Assembly (NCBI GenBank): GCA_001724855.1
Contig: MEED01000014.1
Coordinates: 1-64,000, forward strand
DNA length: 64,000 nucleotides
Direction of reading: 5' to 3'
Origin: Lautropia sp. SCN 69-89
Lineage (GTDB): Bacteria > Pseudomonadota > Gammaproteobacteria > Burkholderiales > Burkholderiaceae_E
Made by a program: the position numbers and the translations under genes. The notes under the pieces were generated by a model. It saw only the letters and a program-made list of their open reading frames with translations. It made no database searches and was not told where the DNA came from. Positions 48,527 through 60,417 of the stretch are shown here, in pieces (position 1 is the first letter of the stretch; each line of letters starts with the position of its first letter).

Positions 48527-49480
48527 TCAGCCTGCAGGGCGGCCGGCGCCGCCCGGAAGATCCGCCTGCCGGCGGATCACGCTGGTGGCGGCCGCGACCA
48601 GCGTCGACACGTCGGCGAGGTTGGCCGGCACGATCATCGTGTTGTTCTCCTTCGCCATCCGGCCCAGCGCGTCGACGAACTTCTCGGCCACCTGAAGGTT
48701 GACCGCCTCGAGGCCGCCGGGCTGTCGGATCGACGCCCCGATCCGCTCGATCGCGCGCGCGGTCGCGTCGGCCACGGCCTGGATCGCAGCGGCCTCGCCC
48801 ATCGCCCGGTTGACCTCGGCCTGTCGCTCGCCTTCGGAGCGCTGGATGAACGATTCGCGCTCGCCGGTGGCGAGGTTGATCTGCTCCTGCTTGCGTCCCT
48901 CGGACTCGGCGATGCGCGCGCGCTTTTCGCGCTCGGCGGTGATCTGCGCCTGCATCGCACGCAGGATCTCGTTCGGCGGTGTCAGGTCCTTGATTTCGTA
49001 GCGCAGCACCTTCACGCCCCAGTTGAGTGCCGCCTCGTCGAGCGCCGAGACCACGCTCGAGTTGATGAAATCGCGCTCCTCGAAGGTCTTGTCGAGCTCG
49101 AGTTTGCCGATCACCGAGCGCAGCGTGGTCTGTGCGAGTTGCGTGATCGCCGGAATGTAGTTGCTCGAGCCGTACGAGGCGCGCATCGGGTCGGTGACCT
49201 GGAAATACAGCACGCCGTCGACCGTGAGCTGCGTGTTGTCCTTGGTGATGCAGACCTGGCTCGGCACGTCGAGCGGAATTTCCTTCAGCGAATGCTTGTA
49301 GGCGACGCGGTCGACGAACGGGATGACGAAATTGAGCCCCGGTGCGAGCGTACGGTCGTACCGGCCCAGGCGTTCGACGATCCACGCGTGCTGGTGCGGC
49401 ACGATGCGCAGTGCGCGGACCACGAACACGATCGCCAGGACCAGCACGATCGCGGCGACCGCGAAGCTTCCTCCACCCAT
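48527..49480 (-). CDS. SPFH/Band 7 (stomatin/QmcA-like) protein
   Basis: VPHQHAWIVERLGRYDRTLAPGLNFVIPFVDRVAYKHSLKEIPLDVPSQ. Confidence 0.93.
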   Translation of the reverse strand: MGGGSFAVAAIVLVLAIVFVVRALRIVPHQHAWIVERLGRYDRTLAPGLNFVIPFVDRVAYKHSLKEIPLDVPSQVCITKDNTQLTVDGVLYFQVTDPMRASYGSSNYIPAITQLAQTTLRSVIGKLELDKTFEERDFINSSVVSALDEAALNWGVKVLRYEIKDLTPPNEILRAMQAQITAEREKRARIAESEGRKQEQINLATGERESFIQRSEGERQAEVNRAMGEAAAIQAVADATARAIERIGASIRQPGGLEAVNLQVAEKFVDALGRMAKENNTMIVPANLADVSTLVAAATSVIRRQADLPGGAGRPAG

Positions 49481-49504
49481 GAATGTCTCCCGGCCCCGCG
49501 GGCC

Positions 49505-49942
49505 TCAGTGTGCGCGCTGCACGACCAGTCGGTTGCCGACCACCCGCCTGATGACGAACCGGCCGGGGACGGCCGACGACGCGGGCTCCCCGGGGTCGAG
49601 CTCCACCGTCCACGCCGCGCCCCGGTAGCGGACCTGCGCGCGCCGGTCGTCGCTCCATTGCGCGACCTCGAGCGCCTCGCCGACGTCGAGCAGCATGCCG
49701 GAATCGGTGACCGCGTCGCCGGCAGCCCCCCGGCGCGGGTCACGGCGCCAAAGCCAGGCCCAGCCGGCGACGCTGACCGCCGCGGTCGCGAGAACCTGCA
49801 CGGTGAGGCTCGCGCCGGCCCAGGCCGCGACGCCGCCGGCTGCGCATCCGAGCGCGAGTACCAGCAGGTAGAACGTGCCGGTCAGGATCTCCGTCACGCC
49901 CAGGCCCACGGCGAAGATCCACCACCAATAATGTGCCGCCAT
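49505..49942 (-). CDS. NfeD-family membrane protein
   Basis: WWWIFAVGLGVTEILTGTFYLLVLALGCAAGG; C-term OB-like domain; downstream of SPFH gene. Confidence 0.86.
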   Translation of the reverse strand: MAAHYWWWIFAVGLGVTEILTGTFYLLVLALGCAAGGVAAWAGASLTVQVLATAAVSVAGWAWLWRRDPRRGAAGDAVTDSGMLLDVGEALEVAQWSDDRRAQVRYRGAAWTVELDPGEPASSAVPGRFVIRRVVGNRLVVQRAH

Positions 49943-50100
49943 CGCCCCCCTCCCGCCGGAATCCTAGCATCCGGCCGATACGGGATTGCACTCGATTGCC
50001 CACCCCGGAGAATCCGGATAGCATCCGGCCCGTTGTAGCCGCTGGCGCCGATCCGGCCTGCCGACGGTCGCTCCACATCCACCTTCCAGGAGAATCCCTG

Positions 50101-51240
50101 ATGAAGTACAGGCTGTTGGCTCTCGCACTCGCTTCGGCCTTCGCGGTCGCCAGCGCCCCGGTCGCCGCGCAGACCGTCGTGAAGATCGGCCACGTTGCGC
50201 CGATGACCGGCGGCATCGCGCACCTGGGCAAGGACAACGAACTGGGCGGCAAGCTCGCGGTCGAGGAACTCAACGCGAAGAAGGTCACGATCGGCGGCAA
50301 GCAGGTCACCTTCGAGCTGCTCTCCGAAGACGACGCGGCCGATCCGAAGCAGGGCACCGCAGCCGCCCAGAAGCTGGTCGATTCCGGCGTGGTGGGCGTG
50401 GTCGGGCACCTGAACTCGGGCACGTCGATTCCCGCTTCGCGCATCTACAGCGAGGCCGGCATCCCGCAGATCTCGCCGTCGTCGACTGCGCCCAAGTACA
50501 CCCAGCAGGGCTTCAAGACGACCTTCCGCGTGGTGGCCAACGACGGCCAGCTCGGCGGCACGCTCGGTCGCTATGCAGTGAAGGAGCTGAAGGCGAAGTC
50601 GATCGCGGTCATCGACGACCGCACGGCCTACGGCCAGGGCGTCGCCGACGAGTTCCAGAAATCGGCGAAGGCCGCCGGTGCCAAGATCGTCGGTCGCGAA
50701 TTCACCAACGACAAGGCCACCGACTTCAACGCCATCCTGACCAAGCTCAAGGCGTCCAAGCCCGACGTGATCTTCTACGGCGGCATGGACGCGGTCGCCG
50801 GGCCGATGATGCGCCAGATGAAGCAGCTCGGCATCGACGCGCGCTTCATGGGCGGCGACGGCATCTGCACCGCCGAAATGGCCAAGCTGGCCGGCGACGC
50901 GGTCGGTGAAGGCAAGGTGGTGTGCGCCGAAGCCGGCGGCGTGACGCCGGAACGGGCCGCGGGCATGGAGGCGTTCAAGAAGCGCTTCAAGGAGAAGTTC
51001 GGCATCGAGGTGCAGCTCTACGCGCCCTACGTCTACGACGCGGTCAACGTGCTCGTCGCCGCGATGCAGAAGGCGAACTCGACCGATCCGAAGAAGTACC
51101 TGCCGGAAGTGGCGAAGATCCAGTACGACGGCGTGACCGGACATATCGCGTTCGACAAGCACGGCGACATCAAGGACGGCTCGCTGACGCTGTACACCTT
51201 CAAGGACGGCAAGAAGACGCAGCTGATGGTCACCAAGTGA
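50101..51240 (+). CDS. Branched-chain amino acid ABC transporter substrate-binding protein (LivK-like)
   Basis: Signal peptide; VVKIGHVAPMTGGIAHLGKDNELGGKLAVEELNAK. Confidence 0.94.
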   Translation: MKYRLLALALASAFAVASAPVAAQTVVKIGHVAPMTGGIAHLGKDNELGGKLAVEELNAKKVTIGGKQVTFELLSEDDAADPKQGTAAAQKLVDSGVVGVVGHLNSGTSIPASRIYSEAGIPQISPSSTAPKYTQQGFKTTFRVVANDGQLGGTLGRYAVKELKAKSIAVIDDRTAYGQGVADEFQKSAKAAGAKIVGREFTNDKATDFNAILTKLKASKPDVIFYGGMDAVAGPMMRQMKQLGIDARFMGGDGICTAEMAKLAGDAVGEGKVVCAEAGGVTPERAAGMEAFKKRFKEKFGIEVQLYAPYVYDAVNVLVAAMQKANSTDPKKYLPEVAKIQYDGVTGHIAFDKHGDIKDGSLTLYTFKDGKKTQLMVTK

Positions 51241-51272
51241 CCGACGGCGCCCGAAGGGGCGCCGAAAGCTGC

Positions 51273-51334
51273 CGATGCCTCGCGGTGCGCCGCGAGGCAT
51301 CGAAGAGGGCTCCCGCGGGAGCCCTCTTCGTTTT
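51273..51334 (+). terminator. Tandem rho-independent terminator hairpins
   Basis: GATGCCTCGCGG/CCGCGAGGCATC (74-85/90-301) then CGAAGAGGGCTCCC-GC-GGGAGCCCTCTTCG followed by TTTT (51331..51334). Confidence 0.9.
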
Positions 51335-51378
51335 GCGGGGTCGATGGCGCGCCACCGCCGGCCCCGCGCCGCGGAGCC

Positions 51379-53775
51379 TCAGCGCGCGCCGCCTGCCAGT
51401 TGCTGCCAGGTGGCGACCACGGTGTCGGGATTCAGCGAAATCGAGCCGATGCCCTGCTGCATCAGCCACTGCGCGAGGTCGGGATGGTCGGAGGGCCCCT
51501 GGCCGCAGATGCCGACGTACTTGCCGGACGAACGGCAGGCTCCGATCGCGCGCTCGAGCAGCATCTTCACCGCCGGATCGCGCTCGTCGAAGCTTTCGGC
51601 GACCAACCCGGAATCGCGGTCGAGCCCGAGCGTGAGCTGGGTGAGGTCGTTCGAGCCGATCGAGAAGCCGTCGAAGTACTGCAGGAACTCCTCGGCCAGC
51701 AGCGCGTTCGACGGCAGCTCGCACATCATGATGAGCCGCAGGCCCGCTTCGCCGCGGCGCAGCCCGTTGGCGGCGAGCAGGTCGACCACCGCGGCCGCCT
51801 CCTTCGTCGTGCGCACGAACGGCACCATCAGCTCGACGTTGACGAGCCCCATCTTCTCGCGCACCCTGCGCATCGCCTGGCACTCGAGCTCGAAGCAGTC
51901 GCGGAAGCCGTCGGCGATGTACCGCGAGGCGCCGCGGAAGCCCAGCATCGGGTTTTCCTCGTCGGGCTCGTAGCGCGATCCGCCGATCAGCTTGCGGTAC
52001 TCGTTCGACTTGAAGTCGGACAGGCGCACGATCACCGGCTTGGGCCAGAACGCCGCGGCGATCGTCGCAACGCCCTCGGCCAGCCGCTCGACGTAGAAGG
52101 CGCGCGGCGTCGAATGCCCGCGCGCCACGCTCTCGACCGCCTTCTTCAGGTCGGCGTCGACGTTCGGGTAGTCGAGGATCGCCTTCGGGTGGATGCCGAT
52201 GTTGTTGTTGATGATGAACTCGAGCCGCGCCAGGCCGACGCCGTCGTTGGGCAGCTGCGCGAACTCGAAGGCCAGCGTCGGGTTGCCGACGTTGACCATG
52301 ACCTTCACCGGCAGCTCGGGCATCGCGCCGGTGTCGAACTCGGTGATCTCCGTCTCGAGCAGGCCGTCGTAGATGTAGCCGGTGTCGCCCTCGGCGCACG
52401 ACACCGTGACCAGCGACTCGTCGCGCAGCCTGCGCGTCGCGTCGCCGCAGCCGACCACGGCCGGGATGCCGAGCTCGCGCGCGATGATCGCGGCATGGCA
52501 GGTGCGTCCGCCGCGGTCGGTGACGATCGCGGCCGCGCGCTTCATCACCGGCTCCCAGTTCGGGTCGGTCATGTCGGTGACCAGCACGTCGCCGGGGCGC
52601 ACGCGGTCCATGTCGGCGGCGTCGGCCACCACGCGCACCCGGCCGGCACCGACCTTCTGGCCGATCGCGCGGCCCGAGGCGAGCACGTCCGAGCTTCCCT
52701 TGAGCCGGTAGCGCTGCTGGCGATGTTCGCCCTGCAGGGACTTCACCGTCTCGGGACGCGCCTGCAGGATATAGAGCTTGCCGTCGTGGCCGTCCTTGCC
52801 CCACTCGATGTCCATCGGCCGGCCGTAGTGCTTCTCGATGATCACCGCATAGCGGGCCAGCTCGATGACATCCTCGTCGGACAGCGAATAGCGGTTGCGC
52901 ATGTCCGCCGGCGTGTCGAGCGTGCGCACGGTACGTCCGGCTGCGGCCTCGCCCGCGCCGTTGCCGGCAAAGCCCATGCGGATCAGCTTCGAACCCAGTT
53001 CGCGCCGGATGATCGGGAACTTGCCCGCCGCGAGCATCGGCTTGTGCACGAAGAACTCGTCGGGGTTCACCGCGCCCTGCACCACCGTCTCGCCCAGCCC
53101 ATACGAGCTGGTGATGAACACCGCGTCGGGGAACCCGGACTCGGTGTCGATCGTGAACATGACGCCCGAACTGGCGAGGTCGCTGCGCACCATCCGCTGG
53201 ATGCCGGCCGACAGCGCCACGTCGCCGTGCGCGAAGCCCTTGTGCACCCGATAGGAGATCGCCCGGTCGTTGTACAGCGACGCGAACACGTGGCGGATGC
53301 GCTCGAGCACCGCGTCGATGCCGTTGACGTTGAGGTAGGTTTCCTGCTGGCCGGCGAACGAGGCGTCGGGCAGGTCTTCGGCGGTGGCCGACGAGCGCAC
53401 TGCCACCGAGATCGGCCCGCCGGACTGCTCGACCATCCGCTCGTAGTGATGGCGGATCTCGCGCTCGAGTGCCGCGGGCAGCGGTGCCGCGACGATCCAG
53501 CCGCGGATCTCGGCGCCGCACTCGGCCAGCGCCTTCACGTCCTCGGTGTTCAGTTCGTGCAGCCGCGCGTCGATGCGCCCGGCGAGGTCGCTTTCGCGCA
53601 GGAACTCACGGAACGCGTGTGCCGTCGTCGCGAAGCCACCGGGCACGCGCACCCCGGAAGCGGCCAGCTGACTGATCATCTCGCCCAGCGAAGCGTTCTT
53701 GCCACCGACCGAATCGACATCGGTCATGCGCAGCTCTTCGAAGGGGACGACGAGTCGTCCTTCGTGTTGGCTCAT
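51379..53775 (-). CDS. ppsA: Phosphoenolpyruvate synthase
   Basis: [57 protein letters not shown]. Confidence 0.98.
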   Translation of the reverse strand: MSQHEGRLVVPFEELRMTDVDSVGGKNASLGEMISQLAASGVRVPGGFATTAHAFREFLRESDLAGRIDARLHELNTEDVKALAECGAEIRGWIVAAPLPAALEREIRHHYERMVEQSGGPISVAVRSSATAEDLPDASFAGQQETYLNVNGIDAVLERIRHVFASLYNDRAISYRVHKGFAHGDVALSAGIQRMVRSDLASSGVMFTIDTESGFPDAVFITSSYGLGETVVQGAVNPDEFFVHKPMLAAGKFPIIRRELGSKLIRMGFAGNGAGEAAAGRTVRTLDTPADMRNRYSLSDEDVIELARYAVIIEKHYGRPMDIEWGKDGHDGKLYILQARPETVKSLQGEHRQQRYRLKGSSDVLASGRAIGQKVGAGRVRVVADAADMDRVRPGDVLVTDMTDPNWEPVMKRAAAIVTDRGGRTCHAAIIARELGIPAVVGCGDATRRLRDESLVTVSCAEGDTGYIYDGLLETEITEFDTGAMPELPVKVMVNVGNPTLAFEFAQLPNDGVGLARLEFIINNNIGIHPKAILDYPNVDADLKKAVESVARGHSTPRAFYVERLAEGVATIAAAFWPKPVIVRLSDFKSNEYRKLIGGSRYEPDEENPMLGFRGASRYIADGFRDCFELECQAMRRVREKMGLVNVELMVPFVRTTKEAAAVVDLLAANGLRRGEAGLRLIMMCELPSNALLAEEFLQYFDGFSIGSNDLTQLTLGLDRDSGLVAESFDERDPAVKMLLERAIGACRSSGKYVGICGQGPSDHPDLAQWLMQQGIGSISLNPDTVVATWQQLAGGAR

Positions 53776-53906
53776 GGGAAGGTCCTGACATGGTTGGAGA
53801 TTCTTTTGCAAAGTTCGGGTAATTTTACTGCTCGCACGGCCGGCGCGAGGTTGACGGCGCTCACGCCGGCGGCCGAAAGGCGGCCAGCCATTTCTGGAAC
53901 CCCCAA

Positions 53907-54737
53907 ATGCCCGATTCAGGCAGAGAGAACTTCGAGCGGACGGTCTTCTACGTTTCCGACGGCACCGGCGTGACCGCCGAGACTTTCGGGCATTCGCTGC
54001 TCACGCAGTTCGAGCAGGTGCGGCTGCGCGAGGTGCGCCTGCCCTTCGTCGACTCGGTGGAGAAGGCACGCCAGGCGGTCGAGCGGATCGACCGGCAGGC
54101 GCTGCTCGATCGCCATCGACCCATCGTCTTCAGCACCCTGGTCGACGCGTCGATCAACGACGTCGTGCGGCTGGCCAATTGCCGGTTTCTCGACCTGTTC
54201 GCCACCTTCGTCGAGCCGCTCGAGAGCGAATTCGGGGTGCGCTCGACGCATACCATCGGGCGCTCGCACGCTGCCACCGACACCGAGGCCTACCAGAAGC
54301 GGATCGCGGCGATCAACTACTCGCTCGCCCACGACGACGGCCAGCTGCACGCCGACCTCGCCAACGCCGAGGTGATCCTGATCGGCGTCTCGCGCAGCGG
54401 CAAGACACCCACCAGCCTGTACCTGGCGATGCAGCACGGGATTCGCGCCGCCAACTATCCGCTGATTCCCGACGATTTCGAGCGTCGCCGCCTGCCCGCG
54501 GTGCTGTATCGCTACAAGCAGAAACTGTTCGGGCTCTCGATCGCGCCCGAGCGCCTCGCCGAGATCCGCAACGAGCGGCGCCCGGGCAGCCGCTACGCGT
54601 CGATCGAGAACTGCCGCTACGAGATCGGCGAGGCCGAGGCGATGATGCGCCGCGAAGGCATCCGCTGGCTGTCCTCGACGACCAAGTCGATCGAGGAGAT
54701 CGCGGTGACGATCCTGCAGGAGCTTCAGCTCCACTGA
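53907..54737 (+). CDS. ppsR: PEP synthase regulatory kinase/pyrophosphorylase (DUF299/PSRP)
   Basis: [42 protein letters not shown]. Confidence 0.96.
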   Translation: MPDSGRENFERTVFYVSDGTGVTAETFGHSLLTQFEQVRLREVRLPFVDSVEKARQAVERIDRQALLDRHRPIVFSTLVDASINDVVRLANCRFLDLFATFVEPLESEFGVRSTHTIGRSHAATDTEAYQKRIAAINYSLAHDDGQLHADLANAEVILIGVSRSGKTPTSLYLAMQHGIRAANYPLIPDDFERRRLPAVLYRYKQKLFGLSIAPERLAEIRNERRPGSRYASIENCRYEIGEAEAMMRREGIRWLSSTTKSIEEIAVTILQELQLH

Positions 54738-55534
54738 TCTGCGCCGGCGAGACGCTGGCGCAGCTGCTCGTACAGGCAGATCGCCGCGGCCACGCCGACG
54801 TTCAGCGATTCGATCGCCGGCCGCTGCGGGATGCCGACCGGGCTCACCGCGGGCCAGGCCCGCAATCTCGCGTCCAGGCCCTGTCCCTCGTTGCCGAAGA
54901 GCCAGAGGGCAGCCGCGCGCAGGTCGGCACGATACAGCGAGGTGGAGGCACCGGCCTCGGCCGCGCGCACCGCCACCGCGACGTGCGCGGCCAGCCACGC
55001 GGCGTCGACCCCCTCGTGGATGTCGAGGTGGAAATGCGCCCCCATCCCGGCGCGCAGCACTTTCGGCGACCAGCAGAACGCCGTCCCCGGCGAGGTCATG
55101 ACCCGCCCGATGCCCACCGCCGCGCAGGTGCGCAGGATGCTGCCGACGTTGCCGGGATCCTGGATCCGGTCGAGGTAGACCGCGTCTTCGGCCAGCTGCA
55201 GCGGCAGCGCCGGGCGCGGCGTGGGCACGATCGCCAGCAAGCCGCTGCCATGCTCGACCTGGCTGGCGCGCGCGTACAGGCGATCGTCCAGCACCGTCGG
55301 CGGCGCCGACAGGCGCGCGAGCAGCGCGCGCACCTCGTCGCCGGCCAGTGCGTGCCGCGCGACGAACACCTGCGCGTCGCGCGCCTCGGCTCCGAAGCGA
55401 TCGAGCCAGGCCTGCAGCAGGTGCGCGCCCTCGATCACCGACAGGCCCTGCTGCTTGCGCTCGCGTGCCGACGAGGCGAGTGCGAGCAGGCGCCGGAACC
55501 GCTCGTTCGCGGCCGAGACGATCTCGTCGCTCAT
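54725..55534 (-). CDS. TrmH/SpoU-family RNA 2'-O-methyltransferase
   Basis: [62 protein letters not shown]. Confidence 0.93.
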   Translation of the reverse strand: MSDEIVSAANERFRRLLALASSARERKQQGLSVIEGAHLLQAWLDRFGAEARDAQVFVARHALAGDEVRALLARLSAPPTVLDDRLYARASQVEHGSGLLAIVPTPRPALPLQLAEDAVYLDRIQDPGNVGSILRTCAAVGIGRVMTSPGTAFCWSPKVLRAGMGAHFHLDIHEGVDAAWLAAHVAVAVRAAEAGASTSLYRADLRAAALWLFGNEGQGLDARLRAWPAVSPVGIPQRPAIESLNVGVAAAICLYEQLRQRLAGADQWS

Positions 55535-56214
55535 CCGGTTCGGCCCGCGGCGAGCGCGCGCACCGGCGCGAAGCTGCGACGGTGCTCCTCGCAGGGCCCG
55601 TGCTCGCGCAGCAGGGCCAGGTGTTCGGCGGTGGGATAGCCCTTGTGGCGATCGAAGCGGTATTGCGGAAAGCGCTCGTGCAGCGCCAGCATGGCCTGGT
55701 CGCGCGTGCACTTGGCGAGGATCGACGCGGCCGAAATCGCCGGGTCGAGCGCGTCGCCCCCCACCAGCGTCTGCACCAGGCAGCGCAGCCTGGGCGGCCG
55801 GTTGCCATCGACCCGCGCCAGCGCCGGCTCGATCGCCAGCCCCGCGACCGCGCGCTGCATCGCCAGCAGCGCCGCCTGCAGGATGTTCAAGGCGTCGATT
55901 TCCGCCGTGCTGGCGCTGGCGATCGCCCAGGCGAGCGCGCGTTCGCGGATCTCGCCGGCCAGTGCCTCGCGGCGTGCCGCCGACAGCGCCTTGGAATCTC
56001 GCAGCCCGTCGATCGGCGCCCGGGGGTCGAGAATCACCGCCGCCGCGTAGACCGGCCCGGCCAGCGGGCCGCGGCCGGCTTCGTCGACGCCGCACACCGG
56101 TCCCTCGGGTGCGGGGAGCAGCAGTGCGAGTTGCGCGGTTGCGCCGTGGCGGCGACGCGCGGGCCTGGCGGTGGACTCAGGCACCGGCCACCTCGAGCAC
56201 GGCCGCGGCCGCAC
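55531..56214 (-). CDS. rnhB: Ribonuclease HII
   Basis: [39 protein letters not shown]. Confidence 0.95.
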   Translation of the reverse strand: MRPRPCSRWPVPESTARPARRRHGATAQLALLLPAPEGPVCGVDEAGRGPLAGPVYAAAVILDPRAPIDGLRDSKALSAARREALAGEIRERALAWAIASASTAEIDALNILQAALLAMQRAVAGLAIEPALARVDGNRPPRLRCLVQTLVGGDALDPAISAASILAKCTRDQAMLALHERFPQYRFDRHKGYPTAEHLALLREHGPCEEHRRSFAPVRALAAGRTG

Positions 56215-57349
56215 GCTCGGCGCAGCCGCGACGCAGCGCTTCGTGCAGCGCCGCGAACTGCGCGACGATGCCGCTGCGGTACGTGTCGTCGTCGAGCTGG
56301 CGCAGCAGCGCCTCGCCCATGGCGGGCGCGCGCACCGCGTCCTGCACGAATTCGGGGACGACGAAGCGTCCCGACAGGATGTTGGGCAACCCGATCCAGG
56401 GCAGGTAGCCCATGCGGCGCATGATCCGGTAGTTCAGCCAGCTCATCCGGTAGGCAATGACCATCGGCTTGCGGAACAGCGCGGTTTCCAGAGTCGCGGT
56501 GCCGCTGGCCACCAGCACCGTGTCGGCGGCGGCCAGCGCGTCGTGCGAGCGGCCGCAGACCAGCGTGAGCCGCAATTGCTCCGGGAGCCGCGCCGCGGCG
56601 GCGATCGCCCTGAGCCGCTCGAACAGCGTCGTCGAGGCCGCCGGCATCACGAAATGCAGCCCTGCGCGACGTTCGTGCAGCCAGGCCGCCGTCTGCAGGA
56701 ACGGCAGCGCGAGATGCTCGACCTCCGAGGACCGGCTTCCGGGCAGCAGCGCGACCACCGTTGCGCCCGCCGGCAGGCCGAGCGCGCGCCGCGCCTCGAC
56801 CGCATCGACCTGCGCGGGAATCGCGTCGGCAAGCGGGTGGCCGACGTAGGTCGCCGGGATGCCGGCCTCGCGATAGATCGCCTCCTCGAACGGAAACACC
56901 AGCAGCATGTGGTCGACGCTGCGGCGGATCTTCTCGATGCGTTCGCGCCGCCACGCCCAGATGGAGGGGCTGATGAAATGCGCGGTGCGGATGCCCTGCG
57001 CCCGCAACCTCGCTTCCAGGTCGAGATTGAAGTCGGGGGCGTCGACGCCGACGAACAGTTGCGGGTGCCACGATGCCAGGCGCGCGGCCAGCGCGTTGCG
57101 CATGCGCCGCAGGCGCGGATATTCGCGCAGCACCTCCAGGTAACCGTTGACCGACAGCGCGTCGATCGTCCACCAGGCGTCGAAGCCGTGCCGCGCCATC
57201 GCGGGCCCGCCGATGCCGGCCGCCTCGAGACGGCCGACGCGGGTCGCCAGCCCTTCGAGCACCGAGGCCGCGAGGAGGTCCCCGGAGGCTTCGCCGGCCA
57301 CCATCCCCAGCGTCAGCGACCCGGCGGCGCCCGTCTGCGCGGACATCAC
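56177..57349 (-). CDS. lpxB: Lipid-A-disaccharide synthase
   Basis: [45 protein letters not shown]. Confidence 0.96.
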   Translation of the reverse strand: MMSAQTGAAGSLTLGMVAGEASGDLLAASVLEGLATRVGRLEAAGIGGPAMARHGFDAWWTIDALSVNGYLEVLREYPRLRRMRNALAARLASWHPQLFVGVDAPDFNLDLEARLRAQGIRTAHFISPSIWAWRRERIEKIRRSVDHMLLVFPFEEAIYREAGIPATYVGHPLADAIPAQVDAVEARRALGLPAGATVVALLPGSRSSEVEHLALPFLQTAAWLHERRAGLHFVMPAASTTLFERLRAIAAAARLPEQLRLTLVCGRSHDALAAADTVLVASGTATLETALFRKPMVIAYRMSWLNYRIMRRMGYLPWIGLPNILSGRFVVPEFVQDAVRAPAMGEALLRQLDDDTYRSGIVAQFAALHEALRRGCAERAAAAVLEVAGA

Positions 57350-57355
57350 ACGTTC

Positions 57356-58243
57356 TCAGCGCACGATGCCGCGCGTGACGCCGTCGAGGAAGTCGGCAAG
57401 CAGCACCAGGTCGCCGCGCGCGGCAGCGCCCAGCGGTTCGGCAGCGCCGACCCCACCATCGCCCGCGCCGGCCCTGCTCTCGCCCGCGGCGGCGGCTGCC
57501 TCGTGGCCTGCGGCCGACGGCGCCACGCCCTGGGCGATCCAGGCCCGCAGCCCCTCGCGCGCCTGCTGCAGCGTCGCGCCGCTCTTGTACAGCAGCTTGT
57601 AGGCGCGGCGGATCGCGTTGATCCGCGCGGCGTCGAAGCCGCGCCTGCGCAGCCCCTCGGAGTTGATGCCGTGCGCCGCCGCGCTGCTGCCCGAGGCCAT
57701 CACGTACGGCGGGATGTCGTGCAGCACGACGGTGCCGACGCCGGTCATCGCGTGCGCACCGATCTTGCAGAACTGGTGGACCTGCGTCGCGCCGCCGAGG
57801 ATCACCCAGTCGCCGATCTCGACGTGGCCCGCGAGGTTCGTGCTGTTGGCGATGATCACGTGGTCGCCGAGCGCGCAGTCGTGGGCCACGTGCACGTAGG
57901 CCATGATCCACGCGTCGCTGCCGATCCGGGTCACGCCGCGGTCCTGGACGGTGCCACGGTTGATCGTCACGCATTCACGGATCGTGTTGCCGTCGCCGAT
58001 CTCGAGCGCGGTGGGCTCGCCGGCGTATTTCTTGTCCTGCGGCTCGGCGCCGATCGACGCGAACTGGAAGATCCGGTTGTCGCGGCCGATCGTCGTGCGC
58101 CCCTCGACGACCACGTGCGGGCCGATCCGCGTGCCGGCGCCGATGCGCACCTGCGCGCCGATCGTCGAATACGCGCCGACGTCGACGCTGCTGTCGAGTT
58201 CGGCGCGCGGATCGACGATCGCAGTCGGATGAATGCCGGGCAT
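57356..58243 (-). CDS. lpxA: UDP-N-acetylglucosamine acyltransferase
   Basis: [35 protein letters not shown] hexapeptide repeats. Confidence 0.96.
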   Translation of the reverse strand: MPGIHPTAIVDPRAELDSSVDVGAYSTIGAQVRIGAGTRIGPHVVVEGRTTIGRDNRIFQFASIGAEPQDKKYAGEPTALEIGDGNTIRECVTINRGTVQDRGVTRIGSDAWIMAYVHVAHDCALGDHVIIANSTNLAGHVEIGDWVILGGATQVHQFCKIGAHAMTGVGTVVLHDIPPYVMASGSSAAAHGINSEGLRRRGFDAARINAIRRAYKLLYKSGATLQQAREGLRAWIAQGVAPSAAGHEAAAAAGESRAGAGDGGVGAAEPLGAAARGDLVLLADFLDGVTRGIVR

Positions 58244-58251
58244 CTGGGGGT

Positions 58252-58734
58252 TCAGCCCGCGCCCGGGGCCGTGCCGTTGCCGTTGGCCGGTTCGATCTCG
58301 CGAAGCGTGCACATCAGCTCGGCCTCGGCGGCAACCTGGCCGTCGACGGTGGCCTTGCCCGCGTACTTCCAGATCGAGCGCGAGATGCGCACGATCTCGA
58401 CCTCGAGCATCAGCTGGTCGCCCGGGACGACCGGGCGCTTGAAGCGCGCGCTGTCGATACCGACGAAGTAGTAGACGGTGCTCGCGTCGGAGACGCGCCC
58501 CATCGTCTGGAACGACAGGATGCCCGCCGCCTGCGCCAGCGCCTCGACCTGCAGCACGCCGGGCATCACCGGCAGGTACGGAAAGTGCCCGGCGAAGAAC
58601 GGCTCGTTGATCGAGACGTTCTTCACGGCGAGGATGCGCTTGCCCTTTTCGAGCTCGAGCACCCGGTCGACGAGCAGCATCGGATAGCGATGCGGCAGAT
58701 GTTCGAGAATCGCACGGATGTCGAGCACGGTCAT
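58252..58734 (-). CDS. fabZ: 3-hydroxyacyl-ACP dehydratase
   Basis: [40 protein letters not shown]. Confidence 0.96.
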   Translation of the reverse strand: MTVLDIRAILEHLPHRYPMLLVDRVLELEKGKRILAVKNVSINEPFFAGHFPYLPVMPGVLQVEALAQAAGILSFQTMGRVSDASTVYYFVGIDSARFKRPVVPGDQLMLEVEIVRISRSIWKYAGKATVDGQVAAEAELMCTLREIEPANGNGTAPGAG

Positions 58735-59783
58735 CGTTCTTCCCTGTCGGTTCGTTCGAGCCGGCGCAGGCGCTCGCGCCACTGCGGAAGCTGCCTGAGC
58801 AGCGCCGCCGACTTTTCCCAGTCGACATTGTCCATCAGCGGGAACACACCCGAATAGAAGCCCGGCTGGCGGATCGACCGCGTGACCAGGCTCATCGCGG
58901 AGATCGTCACGTCGTCGCAGATCTCGAGGTGCCCGAGGATGCCCGCGCCGCCGCCGATGCGGCAGCGCCGCCCGATCACCGCGCTGCCGGCGATGCCCAC
59001 GCAGCCCGCGATCGCAGTGTGCTCGCCCAGCCGCACGTTGTGCGCGACCTGGATCAGGTTGTCGAGCTTGCAGCCGTCGCCGATCACCGTGTCTTCCAGC
59101 GCGCCGCGGTCGATCGTGCAATTGGCGCCGATCTCCACCGAGTTGCCGATCACCACCGCGCCGAGCTGGGGAATCTTCTCCCAGCCCTGCGGCCCGCTGG
59201 CGAAGCCGAAGCCGTCGGAGCCGATCACGGTGCCGGCGAAGACGGTGCAGTCGTTGCCGATCGCGCAGTCGTGCTCGATCGTGACCCGCGGATGCAGCCG
59301 GCAGCCGGCGCCGATCACGCTGCCCGCGCCGACCGAGACGCCGGCCTCGAGCACGCTGCCGTCGCCGATGCGCGCCCCCTCGCCGACCATGACGAAGGGA
59401 CCGATGGCGACATCGCGGCCGAGTGTCGCGCCGGGCGCGACGACCGCGGCCGGATGCACGCCGCGGGCGATCGGGCGCGCCAGGCGCGCGGCCATCTCGC
59501 GGGCGATCTGCCCGAATGCGCGGTGTGCGTCCTCGACTTCGATCAACGCGCTGTGCGCGGCAACTTCGCCGGCCAGCGCTGCCGGCGCCAGCACTGCACC
59601 GGCACGCGTCTGCCGGGCCTGAGCGGCGTGGCGCGCCGATGCGAGGAAGCTGAGGTCGTCGGTGCCCGCGGCACCGAGGCTGGCCAGCGCATGGATGCGC
59701 CGATCAGGGTCGCCGCGGCGCAGCGACGCCCCGAGTCGGCGCGCCAGTTCCGCGATCGTCAATCCCTCTGCGAGGCGGCGCAT
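58731..59783 (-). CDS. lpxD: UDP-3-O-acylglucosamine N-acyltransferase
   Basis: Hexapeptide repeats; [41 protein letters not shown]. Confidence 0.96.
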   Translation of the reverse strand: MRRLAEGLTIAELARRLGASLRRGDPDRRIHALASLGAAGTDDLSFLASARHAAQARQTRAGAVLAPAALAGEVAAHSALIEVEDAHRAFGQIAREMAARLARPIARGVHPAAVVAPGATLGRDVAIGPFVMVGEGARIGDGSVLEAGVSVGAGSVIGAGCRLHPRVTIEHDCAIGNDCTVFAGTVIGSDGFGFASGPQGWEKIPQLGAVVIGNSVEIGANCTIDRGALEDTVIGDGCKLDNLIQVAHNVRLGEHTAIAGCVGIAGSAVIGRRCRIGGGAGILGHLEICDDVTISAMSLVTRSIRQPGFYSGVFPLMDNVDWEKSAALLRQLPQWRERLRRLERTDREER

Positions 59784-59837
59784 CGCAGACGCCCGGTCAG
59801 GGGGTCGCGGCCACCGCGAATGGCAGGTGTGCCGGCA

Positions 59838-60344
59838 CTACTGCTTGCCGTTGCCGAGCGCGCGCAGCACCTTGTCGGTGATGTCGATGCGCGGGCTCGC
59901 GAACACCGCTTCCTGCAGGATCAGGTCGTACTTCTCCTGCTCGGCAATCTGCTTGATCACCCGGTTCGCCTTGTCGATGACCTGCGAGAGTTCCTCGTTG
60001 CGCCGCTGGTTCAGGTCTTCGCGGAACTCGCGCTGCTTGCGCTGGTATTCCTTCTCGGCTTCGGCCAGTTCGCGCTGGCGTTTCTGGCGCTCGGACTCGC
60101 TGGTGACCGCCGCATCGCGGTCGAGCCGCTCGCCGAGCGACTTGAGCCGCGCGGCCATGTCCTGCAGCTCCTTGTCGCGCCGGCTGAACTCCTGCTCGAG
60201 CTTCTGCTGCGCGGCCTTCGCCGGGACGGCATCGCGCAGGATGCGCTCGGTGTTCACGAAGCCGATCTTGCCCACGTCCTGGGCGCTCGCCAGCGCACAG
60301 GCGGTGGCGAGCCAGCACGCCGCGAAAGTCCTGACAAGCTTCAT
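59838..60344 (-). CDS. OmpH/Skp-family periplasmic chaperone
   Basis: MKLVRTFAACWLATACALASAQDVGKIGFVNTERILRDAVPAKAAQQKLEQEF. Confidence 0.93.
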   Translation of the reverse strand: MKLVRTFAACWLATACALASAQDVGKIGFVNTERILRDAVPAKAAQQKLEQEFSRRDKELQDMAARLKSLGERLDRDAAVTSESERQKRQRELAEAEKEYQRKQREFREDLNQRRNEELSQVIDKANRVIKQIAEQEKYDLILQEAVFASPRIDITDKVLRALGNGKQ

Positions 60345-60417
60345 CCAGCCCTTCCTGCTGATCGCATCGATTCGAGGCGTGGATTGTCGCACAGTTGCAA
60401 CGACGGGCAAGCCATGC

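Noticed and set aside
46356-48695. 779-aa + ORF antisense to the CBS/DUF294 gene
   Set aside because: Shadow ORF without recognizable domains.
51400-53973. 857-aa + strand ORF opposite ppsA
   Set aside because: Antisense shadow ORF with V/H/R/L-rich composition; ppsA is unambiguous.
56171-58471. 766-aa + strand ORF opposite lpxB/lpxA
   Set aside because: Antisense shadow ORF; true genes are on the minus strand with strong family motifs.
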